DNA of 64,000 nucleotides from Ureibacillus composti (GCA_030348875.1 JAUCEP010000002.1:2683001-2747000); one strand, 5' to 3'; positions 24,982 to 34,690 are shown, numbered from the stretch's first letter. Made by a program: numbers and translations. Notes: generated from the sequence alone by a model not told the origin.

Positions 24982-26451
24982 CTACAATTCTTTTGCTATG
25001 GATTTTACAATTTCATCGATTGCGGTAACGGCCCCTGATTTATTTTGGACCAACACACTGAAAATGTACCATTGTCCACTACTTGCTTGGACATAGCCAC
25101 TTAACGTACTAACCCCTGTTAAAGAACCGGTTTTTGCATGTACTATACCAGCAGTTAGTGGGTCATTTAAACGATTTCTTAACGTTCCCCCTACCATTCG
25201 CTCACCATTCGCAGCTACTGGAAGGCTCGTGAAGAATGCATCAAACCAAGGTTCTTCTTGTACTTTAAGTAACAATTCACTTACTACAAGACTTGGTACA
25301 CGGTTATCATGGGACATTCCAGAACCGTCTTCAAATTGCCAATCCGCCATATTTAAGCCAATTGACTCTCCATATTCTTTCAATACTTTTAACCCAGCAT
25401 TCGTACTACCATGGTGTTTGAACTCTTTTCCAAGTGTTTTCACTAAAATGTCCGCATGCCCATTATTACTCAACTTCATATATGGAATAAGCAGTTCTTC
25501 TAGTGTCATCGATTCCTTTGATGTAACCAGTTGGGCGCTATTTGGTGTAGCTGCTTGGAACACTTTATCCTTTGTTACCTTGATTCCAGCCTCAGTAAGT
25601 ACAGACTGGAACATTGTTAATGTATGAGTAGTTGGATGTTTTACAGTGACCCACTCTCTTTTTGTTCCTCCAACAGGAACATTTCCACTAATGACTACCT
25701 GGTTCGTTTGATATGTTCGTTCAATCGTTACGGTATTGCTTTGCCCCTTTTCGACCGTCACTGCTTCATTGATCACTTCTAAATCACCAATATGTGGAGT
25801 TACGTTAAAGGAAGGTTTTTCTCCCTTCTCAGTTGCTTTTACATCAACAATCACCGTACCCGAATCATAGTCTGCGTTTGGAGAGGTTGTTAAAGCTGAA
25901 ATCGGCGCAGCATAATAATAAGACTCATCATCGGCCCAAATTCCAGGAGTTAATAGGTCCTCATCAAACCACTGGTCGTCGCCAACAATTCGACCGTCGA
26001 TTTTGTTGATTCCTTTCGCCTTTAACTTGGCTGCAAATTGTTTTAAATCTTCAATGGATAGAGTCGGGTCTCCTTGCCCTTGTAAATATACATCCCCTTT
26101 TAACACTCCATTCGAAAGTTTCCCCGTCGTATAAAGGCTTGTTCTAAAACGGTAATTCTGTCCAAGCATCTCTAATGCTGCTGCAGTCGTTAACAGTTTC
26201 ATATTGGATGCAGGTTTGATTGGCGCTCCTCCATTGTAGTCATAGACCACTTCCCCCGTAATCGGGTCTCTCACTGTAATACTTACGTCCGCTCCAGTTA
26301 GCTTATCTTGAACGATTGTGGAAATGGAATCGCTTAACGCTACGGTATCCGTTATGGTATCCGTGTCTTGCGCTTGTGCGATGTGGTTAAATCCGAATAG
26401 ACTTACAACCAACACCCACGCAAAAAAGACGTTCATCAGATATTTCTTCAT
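24982..26451 (-). CDS. dacC: D-alanyl-D-alanine carboxypeptidase/endopeptidase (class C PBP4 type)
   Basis: A 489-residue exported penicillin-binding protein. A signal peptide (MKKYLMNVFFAWVLVVSLFG to about residue 28, ending near AQAQD) is followed by the transpeptidase fold: SxxK as ASNMK (near 80, catalytic Ser), SNN (near 330) as SxN, and HAKTGSLTG as KTG (near 435). The large insert between the first two motifs is typical of the Dac/PBP4a group. It trims or cleaves peptidoglycan stem peptides outside the membrane. The ATG at 26451 starts a good signal peptide and follows GGGGGCGAAGGG. Confidence 0.92.
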   Translation of the reverse strand: MKKYLMNVFFAWVLVVSLFGFNHIAQAQDTDTITDTVALSDSISTIVQDKLTGADVSITVRDPITGEVVYDYNGGAPIKPASNMKLLTTAAALEMLGQNYRFRTSLYTTGKLSNGVLKGDVYLQGQGDPTLSIEDLKQFAAKLKAKGINKIDGRIVGDDQWFDEDLLTPGIWADDESYYYAAPISALTTSPNADYDSGTVIVDVKATEKGEKPSFNVTPHIGDLEVINEAVTVEKGQSNTVTIERTYQTNQVVISGNVPVGGTKREWVTVKHPTTHTLTMFQSVLTEAGIKVTKDKVFQAATPNSAQLVTSKESMTLEELLIPYMKLSNNGHADILVKTLGKEFKHHGSTNAGLKVLKEYGESIGLNMADWQFEDGSGMSHDNRVPSLVVSELLLKVQEEPWFDAFFTSLPVAANGERMVGGTLRNRLNDPLTAGIVHAKTGSLTGVSTLSGYVQASSGQWYIFSVLVQNKSGAVTAIDEIVKSIAKEL

Positions 26452-26754
26452 ACCCTTCGCCCCCAACAATTACAGAATTTTCAAACTTCTGGTTTTATTC
26501 TGCAAGGAAAAGGTAAATCCTTTCTTCAATAGAAAAGATGAACAAATTGGTGGAGTTGTGATGAATTGTTATCAACCAAAACGCCTAAAAAACTTTAAAA
26601 ATACGACAATTTTATCAAAGGTGAAGTATTAATGGAAAATAGTAGGCTAGAGTAAACATTTAAGCTCATTTAGGCATTTACGTAACATCCCTCTGAAAAT
26701 ATACACATTAGATTCAAGATTATGAACAGAATAATAGTAAGGAGTTGATGATAC

Positions 26755-26922
26755 TTGGAAAAAAGTGAGAAACAAGAAGTCGAAAATGAAAATAAGCCAT
26801 TGACCAATCTAGAGGATGTCTCTGAAGAACAAACTTTTGAGTTGGAAGATCCAAATATGAGAATGAATGATTGGAAAGAAAACACGTTTCATATCATTCC
26901 TTTTTTATCTCACTTTCTCTAG
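26755..26922 (+). CDS. small acidic protein, 55 residues
   Basis: Starts at TTG with AAGGAG 10 bp upstream; the product is very acidic (EKSEKQEVENENKPL, LEDVSEEQTFELEDPN) with a hydrophobic C-terminus (HIIPFLSHFL). The stretch EDVSEEQTFE resembles EEISQEQNFE in the small basic protein at 38864-39004. Function unknown. It precedes the long 52-bp repeat array. Coding status rests on the ribosome site and composition. Confidence 0.4.
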   Translation: MEKSEKQEVENENKPLTNLEDVSEEQTFELEDPNMRMNDWKENTFHIIPFLSHFL

Positions 26923-26995
26923 AAGATCTCTTTTCGAATAGATCTTTTTCGATTTTGGAAGGTTTTATAGGATGAATTGAAAGGCTTTCAATGAT

Positions 26996-28051
26996 CAAGT
27001 AAGAATCCTAGGATGAGGACTTTTTTCGATTGGTTCACTATTTAAACGGTCTTCATCCAGGTTATGAAGACCCTATTTCAATTGGCTCATTACTAAATCG
27101 GTCTTCATCAAGGATATGAAGACCTTTTTTCAGTTGGCTCATTATTAAATCTGTCTTCATCAGGGATATGAAGACCTTTTTTCGTTGGGCTCACTACTTA
27201 AACGGTCTTCATCCAGGTTATGAAGACCCTATTTCAATTGGCTCATTACTAAATCGGTCTTCATCAGGGATATGAAGACCTTTTTTCATTTGGCTTATTA
27301 TTAAATCGGTCTTCATCCAGGTTATGAAGACCTGTTTTCATTTCGTTCACTATAAAATAAGTCTTCATCCGGATTATGAAGACCCTCTTCTGGCTCACTA
27401 CTTAAACGGTCTTCATCTGGGATATGAAGACCTTTTTTCAGTTGGCTCATTATTAAATCTGTCTTCATCAAGGGCATGAAGACCCTATTTCAATTGGCTC
27501 ATTACTAAATCGGTCTTCATCAGGGATATGAAGACCTTTTTTCATTTGGCTTATTATTAAATCGGTCTTCATCCAGGTTATGAAGACCTTTTTTCATTTC
27601 GTTCACTATAAAATTAGTCTTCATCCGGATTATGAAGACCCTCTTCTGGCTCACTACTTAAACGGTTTTCATCTGGGATATGAAGACCTTTTTTCAGTTG
27701 GCTCATTATTAAATCTGTCTTCATCAAGGGCATGAAGACCTTTTTGCAGTTTGCTCCCTATTTAATAGGTCTTCATCTGGGGTATGAAGACCTTTTTACA
27801 GTTGGCTCATTATTAAATCTGTCTTCATCAAGGGCATGAAGACTTTTTTGCAGTTTGCTCCCTATTTAATAGGTCTTCATCTGGGATATGAAGACCTTTT
27901 TTCAGTTGGCTCATTATTAAATCTGTCTTCATCAAGGGCATGAAGACCTTTTTTCATTTGGTTCACTACTTAATCGGTCTTCATCAGTGGTATGAAGACC
28001 TTTTTCCAAGTGGCTCAATACTAATCTGTCTCAGTAACTTAAGGATAGACA
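26996..28051 (+). repeat. 52-bp tandem hairpin repeat array, long locus (19 full units)
   Basis: Nineteen 25-bp palindromes of form GGTCTTCAT-n7-ATGAAGACC start at 27048, 27100, 27152, 27204, 27256, 27308, 27360, 27408, 27460, 27512, 27564, 27616, 27664, 27716, 27768, 27820, 27872, 27924 and 27976. The step is 52 bp except for two steps of 48. Decayed units flank at 26996 and 28028. Most are followed by TTTTTTC on the plus strand, like terminators, and then linkers such as AGTTGGCTCATTATTAAATC. Five units (27256-27511) recur as a block at 27512-27767 (256-bp higher-order period), and a 104-bp dimer recurs near the end, so the array grew by recombination. No coding sign inside. Confidence 0.93.
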
Positions 28052-28231
28052 ACCTCTATATTATTCAAAAATAAGGTTCTATTCATTTTGGACAATCGGT
28101 TCAGTTGTATCAAGCTTTTCCGTAGTAACAGTAGAAAATTTTCAGAAATCTCCTCAAAATGTTTGGGTATCCGGTCCAGTGCTTGAATAAACTGTAATAA
28201 ATCATCCACTTATAAAAGAAAGGTGGAATTT

Positions 28232-28774
28232 ATGAATAACGGTTTTGATTTTACGGATACCTTTCAGAATTTAAGTCATAAAAATATGTCGTTTGATGAA
28301 GTATTTCAGAATATTAAGCAGTTTATTATGAAGGACCCCACCGGAAGTTTTAAATTAATGTTTGGTACAGATTCCCAAGTATATAGTAGAGAAACGATAT
28401 TTATCACAGGCATTGTTATTCAGCAAGAACGTAAAGGGGTTTGGGCTTGCTTTCGAAGAGTTGTCATTCCGAGAAGGATGACGAATTTACATGAGCGGAT
28501 CTCGTATGAAACTACGTTAACTGAAGAAATTGTTTCATTGTTCACAGATGAGAAACGAGAGCAATTGATTAATATCATTTTGCCGAACATTTATAAGGGG
28601 GCGAACTTTGCAGTTGAAGGCCATATTGACATTGGCTCTGGTAAAAAGAATAAAACCCGCATTTTTGTCCAGGAAATGATTTCACGTATGAACTCTCTCG
28701 GATTAAAGGCGAAAATCAAACCTGATTCGTTTGTTGCAAGTAGTTACGCCAATCGGTTTACTAAACACGGTTAA
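28232..28774 (+). CDS. ykuK: YkuK-like protein, ribonuclease H-like (DUF458)
   Basis: A 180-residue soluble protein of the YkuK family. FKLMFGTDSQVYSRETIFITGIVI carries the first acidic residue of an RNase H-like fold, followed by FAVEGHIDIGSGKKNKT and the C-terminal PDSFVASSYANRFTK. Biochemical role is not established; the fold suggests nucleic-acid processing. The ATG at 28232 has AAGGTGG 5 bp upstream, so an in-frame GTG 9 bp earlier was rejected. Its leader (28052-28231) follows directly on the hairpin array, so readthrough from the array could affect it. Confidence 0.85.
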   Translation: MNNGFDFTDTFQNLSHKNMSFDEVFQNIKQFIMKDPTGSFKLMFGTDSQVYSRETIFITGIVIQQERKGVWACFRRVVIPRRMTNLHERISYETTLTEEIVSLFTDEKREQLINIILPNIYKGANFAVEGHIDIGSGKKNKTRIFVQEMISRMNSLGLKAKIKPDSFVASSYANRFTKHG

Positions 28775-28849
28775 GAGCTGTATACTGGAGATTTTTTTAA
28801 AAGATTGAAAGAAAGAAGTTTTATTATTAATTCAGAAAAAACTTCAAGA

Positions 28850-28925
28850 TGTTCGTAGCGAAACGAGGAAGAAGTCTTGTGCCCGCGGAAAGCGTCGGCA
28901 GTTGCCGAAAAAACTTCCCTTGAAT
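28850..28925. repeat. short GC-rich dispersed palindromic repeat
   Basis: The segment around 28880-28910 (GCCCGCGGAAAGCGTC, then GGCAGTTGCC) matches by memory a widespread Bacillaceae intergenic repeat (CGCGGAAAGCG core). GC content is well above its surroundings. It lies just before the terminator between convergent genes. Only one copy was noticed in this window. Confidence 0.4.
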
Positions 28926-28936
28926 TGGATCAATAA

Positions 28937-28982
28937 TAAAAGCCATGAAATTATACTGACCGTACAATTTTCATGGCTTTTC
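28937..28982. terminator. bidirectional terminator between ykuK and alpha/beta hydrolase genes
   Basis: AAAAGCCATGAAA pairs with TTTCATGGCTTTT around an 18-nt loop; T-runs lie at both ends. Confidence 0.85.
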
Positions 28983-29017
28983 ACTTTTGAGTTTGCTCAT
29001 GTCCCAATCTTTTTACT

Positions 29018-29749
29018 TTAATCTATGAATTCTTGCACTGCCTTGATGAAGCTTTGTGGATCTTCTAACATACCGAAGTGGCCAGTGCTTGTGACGATTT
29101 TATTGACTGTCGGGTTTTGAACTATAATTGGTTTTACTATTTTATCTTCTGCCCCTTCAAGAACTAGAATGGCTGTGTTCGTTTGTTCAATAAATTGATG
29201 CTGGTTTGGTCTAGTTTTCATGGCATCAAGTGCGGCTATAAGCCCCTTTACAGTTGCACGATATCCGATTCTTCGCGCAATATCTACCATCTCTTTTGTG
29301 GCATTTTGACCAAAAAAGGCTTCAATGATTTCATCAACAAACCCATTAACCCCGATTTCCGGTATTTGCTGTTGTTGTTTTGTTCGCTTCTCTTTTTGTT
29401 CATCACTATCCGCCAAATCAGAAGAATAAGCTAGTATCGCTTTTTTGATTGGGAACATCTTCTTTTCAAGAGCTGCTAATGTTATATAGCCACCCATTGA
29501 ATGACCGAGCCATATAGCTTCTTTCACTCCTTCATGCTCGAGTACTTCCGTTACATCTTTGGCGTAATCATATACCGAATAACTGTCTTTTTCGAGCTGA
29601 CTTTGGCCGTGACCAGGTAAGTCGACCGCAATGACATCGAATTGAGCGGTCAATTCTTCAATTACCTCTTTAAAAATTTCCTTGGCACCTAAAAACCCGT
29701 GCACTAACACTAACGTTTCACCATTCCCTTTTCTTGTATAATGTAGCAT
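29018..29749 (-). CDS. alpha/beta hydrolase
   Basis: A 243-residue alpha/beta-fold hydrolase. The oxyanion HG is in VLVHGFLG, the nucleophile is Ser in WLGHSMGGY (near residue 93), the acid is Asp in LVLEGAEDKIV, and the base is His in STGHFGMLEDP near the C-terminus. It resembles MenH/YtxM- or esterase-like enzymes, but no menaquinone genes are near. No signal peptide. Substrate unknown. It is a single gene followed by a terminator. Confidence 0.88.
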   Translation of the reverse strand: MLHYTRKGNGETLVLVHGFLGAKEIFKEVIEELTAQFDVIAVDLPGHGQSQLEKDSYSVYDYAKDVTEVLEHEGVKEAIWLGHSMGGYITLAALEKKMFPIKKAILAYSSDLADSDEQKEKRTKQQQQIPEIGVNGFVDEIIEAFFGQNATKEMVDIARRIGYRATVKGLIAALDAMKTRPNQHQFIEQTNTAILVLEGAEDKIVKPIIVQNPTVNKIVTSTGHFGMLEDPQSFIKAVQEFID

Positions 29750-29851
29750 AATCCTTCCCCTTTCGTTTTATACTCTCCCATATACCCTTTCCTAAAAAGG
29801 CGGGGGTAAAACCATTTTGCGTCGTATTTTTTCGTTAAACTAATTAACACC

Positions 29852-29882
29852 AAAAAAGAGCTAAAATGAATTCAGCTCTTTT
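29852..29882 (-). terminator. terminator of the DUF2268 gene
   Basis: AAAAGAGCT pairs with AGCTCTTTT; six T follow on the minus strand. Confidence 0.85.
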
Positions 29883-29914
29883 GATCTTTCTATATTAATG
29901 TTCGCCACAATTTA

Positions 29915-30754
29915 CTAAATCTTAAAATCTGATTCTACCACGATTTTATCTGCCAGTGTTTTGTATAAAATGTGTTGCTCTATAGGTCCACGTTTTTTTA
30001 AGAATGATTGAACGATCTTGTACCCGATACAGTAGCCAATCCAATCAGGTAATTCTTCGGTCCCGTCCCCAAATAAAAAACTGCGGTGATTTTTCACACC
30101 CTTCAGATTTAATACCGGCACAAAATGCTTTCTCCAAATTGTCATCGATTCTTCAATAGCATATCGCTTCGTCCAAGGCGACAGCCATTGTTCACCATAT
30201 AATTCCTCTACCGCGCATTCTGCCATCCCCTCGATGATGAGCGAATCGAGTAACAACATTTCCTTAGGTGTTTTGTTTAAAAACGCCAACCGACAAATAT
30301 GATGATATTCATGTGCTAATAAAGCTTTTAACTCCGTTTCGACTAACTCTGGTGTAACAAAAAGAAATAAAACACCATTGTACGTAACGCCATTCTTATT
30401 TACTTCGATGCCTTCTAAACTGGGTCTATATTTAGTTAATGGATAAATATAGATTGGCACTTCAGGACCATTCCATAATAATTTTAGTAGTTCATATTCT
30501 ACCTCTACAATTTGCCATATATTTTTCTCTTCTAGTTCTTTTACCAACTGATTTACTTCTATTATTTCAGTAGGATCAAACAAACCGTTCCCTAACAGTT
30601 CGTAATATATTTGTTCTTGTGAAACGTTCGGAAAGAAAGCCTTCAACGGGGTACAGATTATGTCACGCTGAATGTCTTCTACTTTTCTATCTGACTGCTG
30701 ATTCGACAATATACTAATTGTTTTTAGTAGCTGCTGTGTATTTATGACAGCCAT
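29915..30754 (-). CDS. predicted zinc-dependent protease (DUF2268)
   Basis: A 279-residue soluble protein. The metal site LLAHEYHHICRL (HExxH near residue 145) is followed by a second acidic helix LIIEGMAECAVEELYG, the glutamate ligand of gluzincin-like enzymes, and later IGYCIGYKIVQSFL. This is the DUF2268 architecture. B. subtilis relatives are poorly studied. It has no signal peptide, so it acts in the cytoplasm. AAGGAG lies 7 bp before the ATG. It is divergent from a small membrane-tail gene. Confidence 0.82.
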   Translation of the reverse strand: MAVINTQQLLKTISILSNQQSDRKVEDIQRDIICTPLKAFFPNVSQEQIYYELLGNGLFDPTEIIEVNQLVKELEEKNIWQIVEVEYELLKLLWNGPEVPIYIYPLTKYRPSLEGIEVNKNGVTYNGVLFLFVTPELVETELKALLAHEYHHICRLAFLNKTPKEMLLLDSLIIEGMAECAVEELYGEQWLSPWTKRYAIEESMTIWRKHFVPVLNLKGVKNHRSFLFGDGTEELPDWIGYCIGYKIVQSFLKKRGPIEQHILYKTLADKIVVESDFKI

Positions 30755-30856
30755 GTAATTTCTCCTTTTTCATAGCATATGCCTTAGACTATTAACTCGT
30801 GTCTATCATTTTACGATACATATATTATTTAGAATATAAAAAAAGGAGGTTTGAAA

Positions 30857-31102
30857 ATGAATCACGGAGAAGTGTATGATTTATGTTGTAGCTTTAAAGG
30901 AAAAAGAGTTTGCATTACTGACCGAAATGGTAGAAAACATGTGGGACATATCACAAGAATTGAAAGAGATATGGTTTGGATTATGCCCGATAGAGATTGC
31001 GGCGGCTACGGTGTAGGCTACTTTAGAAGAGACAGATTTGGAGTCGGAATCGCTATTGGTTTCATAGCAGGCGTCGTTCTCGCTCCCCTATTTTTCTTCT
31101 AA
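30857..31102 (+). CDS. small protein with C-terminal membrane segment
   Basis: An 81-residue protein. The first 45 residues form a small beta-rich, SH3/Sm-like domain (CSFKGKRVCITDRNGRKHVG, RIERDMVWIMPD), then a Gly-rich stretch (CGGYGVGYFRRDRFG) and a hydrophobic end (VGIAIGFIAGVVLAPLFFF). AAAGGAGG lies 7 bp before the ATG at 30857. A perfect terminator follows. The family is not recognised; a spore or envelope role is possible. Confidence 0.6.
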   Translation: MNHGEVYDLCCSFKGKRVCITDRNGRKHVGHITRIERDMVWIMPDRDCGGYGVGYFRRDRFGVGIAIGFIAGVVLAPLFFF

Positions 31103-31130
31103 GAACATTTAGTTGTTAGTATATTGTTAT

Positions 31131-31175
31131 AAGAATTCATTTTGGATTTTATTGTTCAGAATGAATTCTTTTTTT
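31131..31175 (+). terminator. terminator of the small membrane-tail gene
   Basis: AAGAATTCATTTTG pairs with CAGAATGAATTCTT; seven T follow. Confidence 0.92.
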
Positions 31176-31190
31176 ATGATTAAAAATTTG

Positions 31191-31234
31191 AAAAAAGATG
31201 CTTCAAAACCTTTAGAAGAGGCTTTGAAGCATTT
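31191..31234 (-). terminator. terminator of cstA
   Basis: AATGCTTCAAAGCC pairs with GGTTTTGAAGCATC; six T follow on the minus strand. Confidence 0.88.
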
Positions 31235-31239
31235 TTTCG

Positions 31240-33060
31240 TTATTGTTGACCAATATTATACGTTGTTTCCATTGTGATCGTTTGAGTTTGTCGAGGAGCA
31301 TTCCATAATTCAACCCATTTTTTAATTGCAAAGATGACTACAATGAAACCTAAAACAAGCATAATGACTGATAATACCCCGTTCAACACACTATACCCTG
31401 CTGATTCTGAATTCCAATATTGGTTTTTAATCATCCAGAAAGCAGCTGTGTTCACCGTTACATATAAATACGTAAGTGGTATTAAACATGTTAATGCATA
31501 CCAGCGTTTATCCGCAATTTTTAATACAAATGTTGTACCGATGACTAAACCAATGGAAGCCATTAGTTGGTTGGATACGCCAAACAGTACCCAAATTGAA
31601 CTGATATCTCCGGATAGCAATAGGAAGCCCCACATAAAGCAGGCAAGTGCACTAGCAAAAATAGCACCTGGCATCCAGTCGACACGTTTTAATGGTTTAT
31701 AGAAATTACCCATGAAATCTTGAATTAAATAACGTGCTGTTCTCGTCCCTGCATCTATTGCAGTTAAGATGAATACCGCCTCAAACATAATAACAAATTG
31801 ATAGAAATAAGATGCTAGATTGTAGAACCAAGGAATTTTCGCGAAAATATAGCTCATCCCAACAGCTAGCGTAACGGCTCCTCCAGTACGCCCTTCCAGA
31901 TCCATTCCGATTTCTTTCTCTAATTCTGGTAAGTGGACAACTTCCATACCTAATGTTGCAAATTTTTCTGGAGTGGAGTTGATTGCAAAATAGTCACCTG
32001 GCATTAAAGATGTAGCTGCAATTAACGCCATAATTCCTACTAAACTTTCAACAAGCATAGCACCGAATCCAACTGGACGAATATCTGACCATTTGTCCAA
32101 CATTTTTGGCGTCGTACCTGACCCAACAAATGCATGGAATCCAGAAATGGCACCACATGCAATCGTGATTGAAATGAATGGCCACACAGGCCCTGCAATA
32201 ACGGGCCCCCCACCGTTTACAAAGTCTGACACAACTGCAGGGAATTGAATTGTAGGGTTAACGAAGAATACCCCAACAATTAGTGCGATAAATACACCGA
32301 TTTTCATGAACGTACTTAAGTAGTCACGCGGTGCTAATAATAACCAAACTGGTAAAGCGGCTGCAAAGAATGCATAAATAGGTAAAATAATTGCTAATGT
32401 TTTTGAATCGAGAGTTAATACATCTCCTAGCCAAGTACCTTGAAGAGATGGCCCCATAAAGACGCCGACCATTAATAAAATAAAACCTACTGTTGAAGTT
32501 AATTTTAAATTTCCTGTTTTTCTATATGCAATTCCGACTAACATCGCAATTGGAATCGTAATCCCAACAGCAAAAGTTCCCCACGGATTACGCTCTAATG
32601 CGTGTAATACAACCATTGATAAGCCAGCCATTGTAATCGTAATAATGAAAAGCATGGCTAAACCTGTACAAAATCCAGCAACAGGTCCTAATTCTTCTCT
32701 TGCAACTTCCGATAAAGATTTCCCCTTTTTCTTCATCGAAGCAAATAAGATTACCGCATCATGGACTGCCCCACCAATTACAGCCCCAATTAATAACCAA
32801 AGTAAACTTGGTAAATATCCAAATTGAGCAGCTAAAATTGGACCAACTAATGGACCTGCAGCAGCGATTGCCGCAAAGTGATGTCCAAAGGTTACCCATT
32901 TATTTGTAGGTACATAATCTTTCCCATCACTTAATTCATGTGCAGGTGTTGGTTGCGAATCATTTATTTTTAACACTTTATTTGTAAAGAAATATCCATA
33001 TAATCGATAGGCAATAACAAGTACACAAATCGATCCTATGACAATGGAAACTGCGTTCAT
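31240..33060 (-). CDS. cstA: carbon starvation protein A (peptide/pyruvate transporter family)
   Basis: A 606-residue membrane protein with about 16 helices. The N-terminal CstA core is clear: PTNKWVTFGHHFAAIAAAGPLVGPILAAQFG, GAVHDAVILFASMKKKGKSL, then GTFAVGITIPIAMLVG, and further on FHAFVGSGTTPKMLDKWSD. CstA-family proteins import peptides or pyruvate when carbon is short. The upstream 327-bp gap (33061-33387) holds the terminator of the next gene and the promoter region, with no gene; an inverted repeat GCAGAA/TTCTGC near 33176-33190 may be regulatory. AAGGGGGT precedes the ATG. Confidence 0.92.
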   Translation of the reverse strand: MNAVSIVIGSICVLVIAYRLYGYFFTNKVLKINDSQPTPAHELSDGKDYVPTNKWVTFGHHFAAIAAAGPLVGPILAAQFGYLPSLLWLLIGAVIGGAVHDAVILFASMKKKGKSLSEVAREELGPVAGFCTGLAMLFIITITMAGLSMVVLHALERNPWGTFAVGITIPIAMLVGIAYRKTGNLKLTSTVGFILLMVGVFMGPSLQGTWLGDVLTLDSKTLAIILPIYAFFAAALPVWLLLAPRDYLSTFMKIGVFIALIVGVFFVNPTIQFPAVVSDFVNGGGPVIAGPVWPFISITIACGAISGFHAFVGSGTTPKMLDKWSDIRPVGFGAMLVESLVGIMALIAATSLMPGDYFAINSTPEKFATLGMEVVHLPELEKEIGMDLEGRTGGAVTLAVGMSYIFAKIPWFYNLASYFYQFVIMFEAVFILTAIDAGTRTARYLIQDFMGNFYKPLKRVDWMPGAIFASALACFMWGFLLLSGDISSIWVLFGVSNQLMASIGLVIGTTFVLKIADKRWYALTCLIPLTYLYVTVNTAAFWMIKNQYWNSESAGYSVLNGVLSVIMLVLGFIVVIFAIKKWVELWNAPRQTQTITMETTYNIGQQ

Positions 33061-33345
33061 ATGTAAACCCCCTTGTTAATGTGTAAAATAATAATACTAG
33101 ATTTAATGTTCTATTTTTTAGAAAATACTAAAAACAATGAATTTTTGTTATATTTTGTTATAGTACAGACATAAAGCAGAAAATTCTGCGCATTCTGACG
33201 TAAAAACTTACATACAAGTATTTTTACCTTCGTAAAATTTAAAATAAGCATTTTATCACGCTTTATATAAACTATAACTCTAGATTATTGACATTCTGTT
33301 ATACAACATACTTGGCTTAGAAAATCTGAATCACTTCAACCATAA

Positions 33346-33380
33346 CAAAAGAAACCGGCTCCAAATTGAACCGGTTTCAT
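33346..33380 (-). terminator. terminator of the rsgA paralogue
   Basis: GAAACCGG pairs with CCGGTTTC; TTTTG follows on the minus strand. Confidence 0.85.
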
Positions 33381-33387
33381 GTAAAAT

Positions 33388-34476
33388 TTAGTATCTATGC
33401 TTTTTCTTGTTTTGTTCTTTAATGAATTTTCGAGCTTGTTTCATGCCACCCATGCCCTGAAACATTTCATTAACTTTTTCCTTTTCGATCATTTTGGAAT
33501 TCAAGCCATCATACTTTGTTTCCTTACTTAGTTTTCGATAACTCTCCAACCGCTCTAGTGACAATCCGCCATCCTGAATGGCTTTTTGCACTGCACAGTT
33601 TGGCTCACTTTTATGGGTGCAGTCATTAAATCTGCACCGCGTTGCAAGCTCCGCAATATCAGCGAAAGACTTTGATAAATCTGCACTAATAATTCCTAAC
33701 TCACGCATTCCGGGTGTGTCGATCACAACACCTAAATTCGGCAACAGAATTAGCTCACGTCTCGTCGTCGTATGTCGGCCTTTATCGTCATTTCGAATAC
33801 CATTCGTTTCGAATATGTCTTGACCTGCAAGTTGATTAATCAATGAAGATTTTCCTACACCTGAAGATCCGATAAATGCAACTGTTTTTCCGACATTCAA
33901 ATAGTTCTTTAAAGATTGAAATCCATCATCGGAAATGCTCGAAGTAACGAGTACATCGACACCAAATGCTATAGAAGAAATGTCGCTTAGTCTTTGGTGG
34001 ATTTCATCACATAAATCTGATTTTGTTAACACAATAACTGGGATCGCCCCACTGTCCCAGGCTATGGAAAGATAGCGTTCAAGTCGGCGTAGATTAAAAT
34101 CATTGTTGAGCGACATGCAAATGAAGATCGTGTCAATGTTCGTGGCGACGACTTGCGTATCAGTTGTAGCGCCTGCAGCTTTTCGTGAAAAGACACTTTT
34201 TCTTGTGAGGAGCTGATGAATTATCACTCTTTCATGAACATTTTCGGTGTGTGTAACCATTACAAAATCTCCAACTGCAGGATACTCAAATGCTCCACTT
34301 ACTGAATGATGGAACTTTCCTGAAATCGTGGCCGACCGTTCGCCATTTTCTGTTATTACTTTATAAGAATTTTTATGTTGGGATGAAATTCTTCCAATTG
34401 TTAGGTTTTTATATAGTGTAGACTCCTGAAGTAAATCTTCAGTAAGTCCTAAATTTTTCATATCGATTAAATTCAA
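33388..34476 (-). CDS. rsgA: ribosome small-subunit-dependent GTPase A paralogue
   Basis: A 362-residue circularly permuted GTPase. The N-terminal OB fold (about 20-90) is followed by NIDTIFICMSLNNDFNLRRLERY, the G4 motif LTKSDLC, then G1 FIGSSGVGKSSLIN and G3 DTPGMRELG, and the C-terminal zinc site CRFNDCTHKSEPNC. RsgA checks 30S subunit maturation. At 362 residues it is longer than the standard Bacillus RsgA of about 298 residues, so it may be a second paralogue; the canonical copy (next to prkC in Bacillus) is not in this window. TTG start with AGGAGG 8 bp upstream. Confidence 0.9.
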   Translation of the reverse strand: MNLIDMKNLGLTEDLLQESTLYKNLTIGRISSQHKNSYKVITENGERSATISGKFHHSVSGAFEYPAVGDFVMVTHTENVHERVIIHQLLTRKSVFSRKAAGATTDTQVVATNIDTIFICMSLNNDFNLRRLERYLSIAWDSGAIPVIVLTKSDLCDEIHQRLSDISSIAFGVDVLVTSSISDDGFQSLKNYLNVGKTVAFIGSSGVGKSSLINQLAGQDIFETNGIRNDDKGRHTTTRRELILLPNLGVVIDTPGMRELGIISADLSKSFADIAELATRCRFNDCTHKSEPNCAVQKAIQDGGLSLERLESYRKLSKETKYDGLNSKMIEKEKVNEMFQGMGGMKQARKFIKEQNKKKHRY

Positions 34477-34690
34477 TTTAATTGCCTCCTAAAGTTCAGT
34501 TCGATCTTATGGGAGGTTTTATGCAGAGATTAGTTTGCACATACCTCCCTATCTTTTACAATCTCCATATTTCGTTTCGAATTCATATTGAATACCCCTT
34601 TCTAACATTTATTGATTTAACTTTATCATAGTATTAAAACCCTTTGAATAATTGCTATGTACTTTTTATTTAATTGCCCAATTTTCGGCC

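Noticed and set aside
26561..26632. 23-residue ORF (MNCYQPKRLKNFKNTTILSK...)
   Set aside because: A GGTGGAG site precedes it, but it is very short, has no recognisable features and could be chance in AT-rich DNA.
26996..28051. CRISPR array
   Set aside because: Repeats are hairpins of 25 bp with conserved linkers; there are no unique spacers, no cas genes, and the units align over their whole 52 bp.
28039..28209. Minus-strand ORF of 56 codons starting GTG, protein-like (VDDLLQFIQALDRIPKHFEE)
   Set aside because: No ribosome site and no family recognised; possible relic of an old gene, not annotated.
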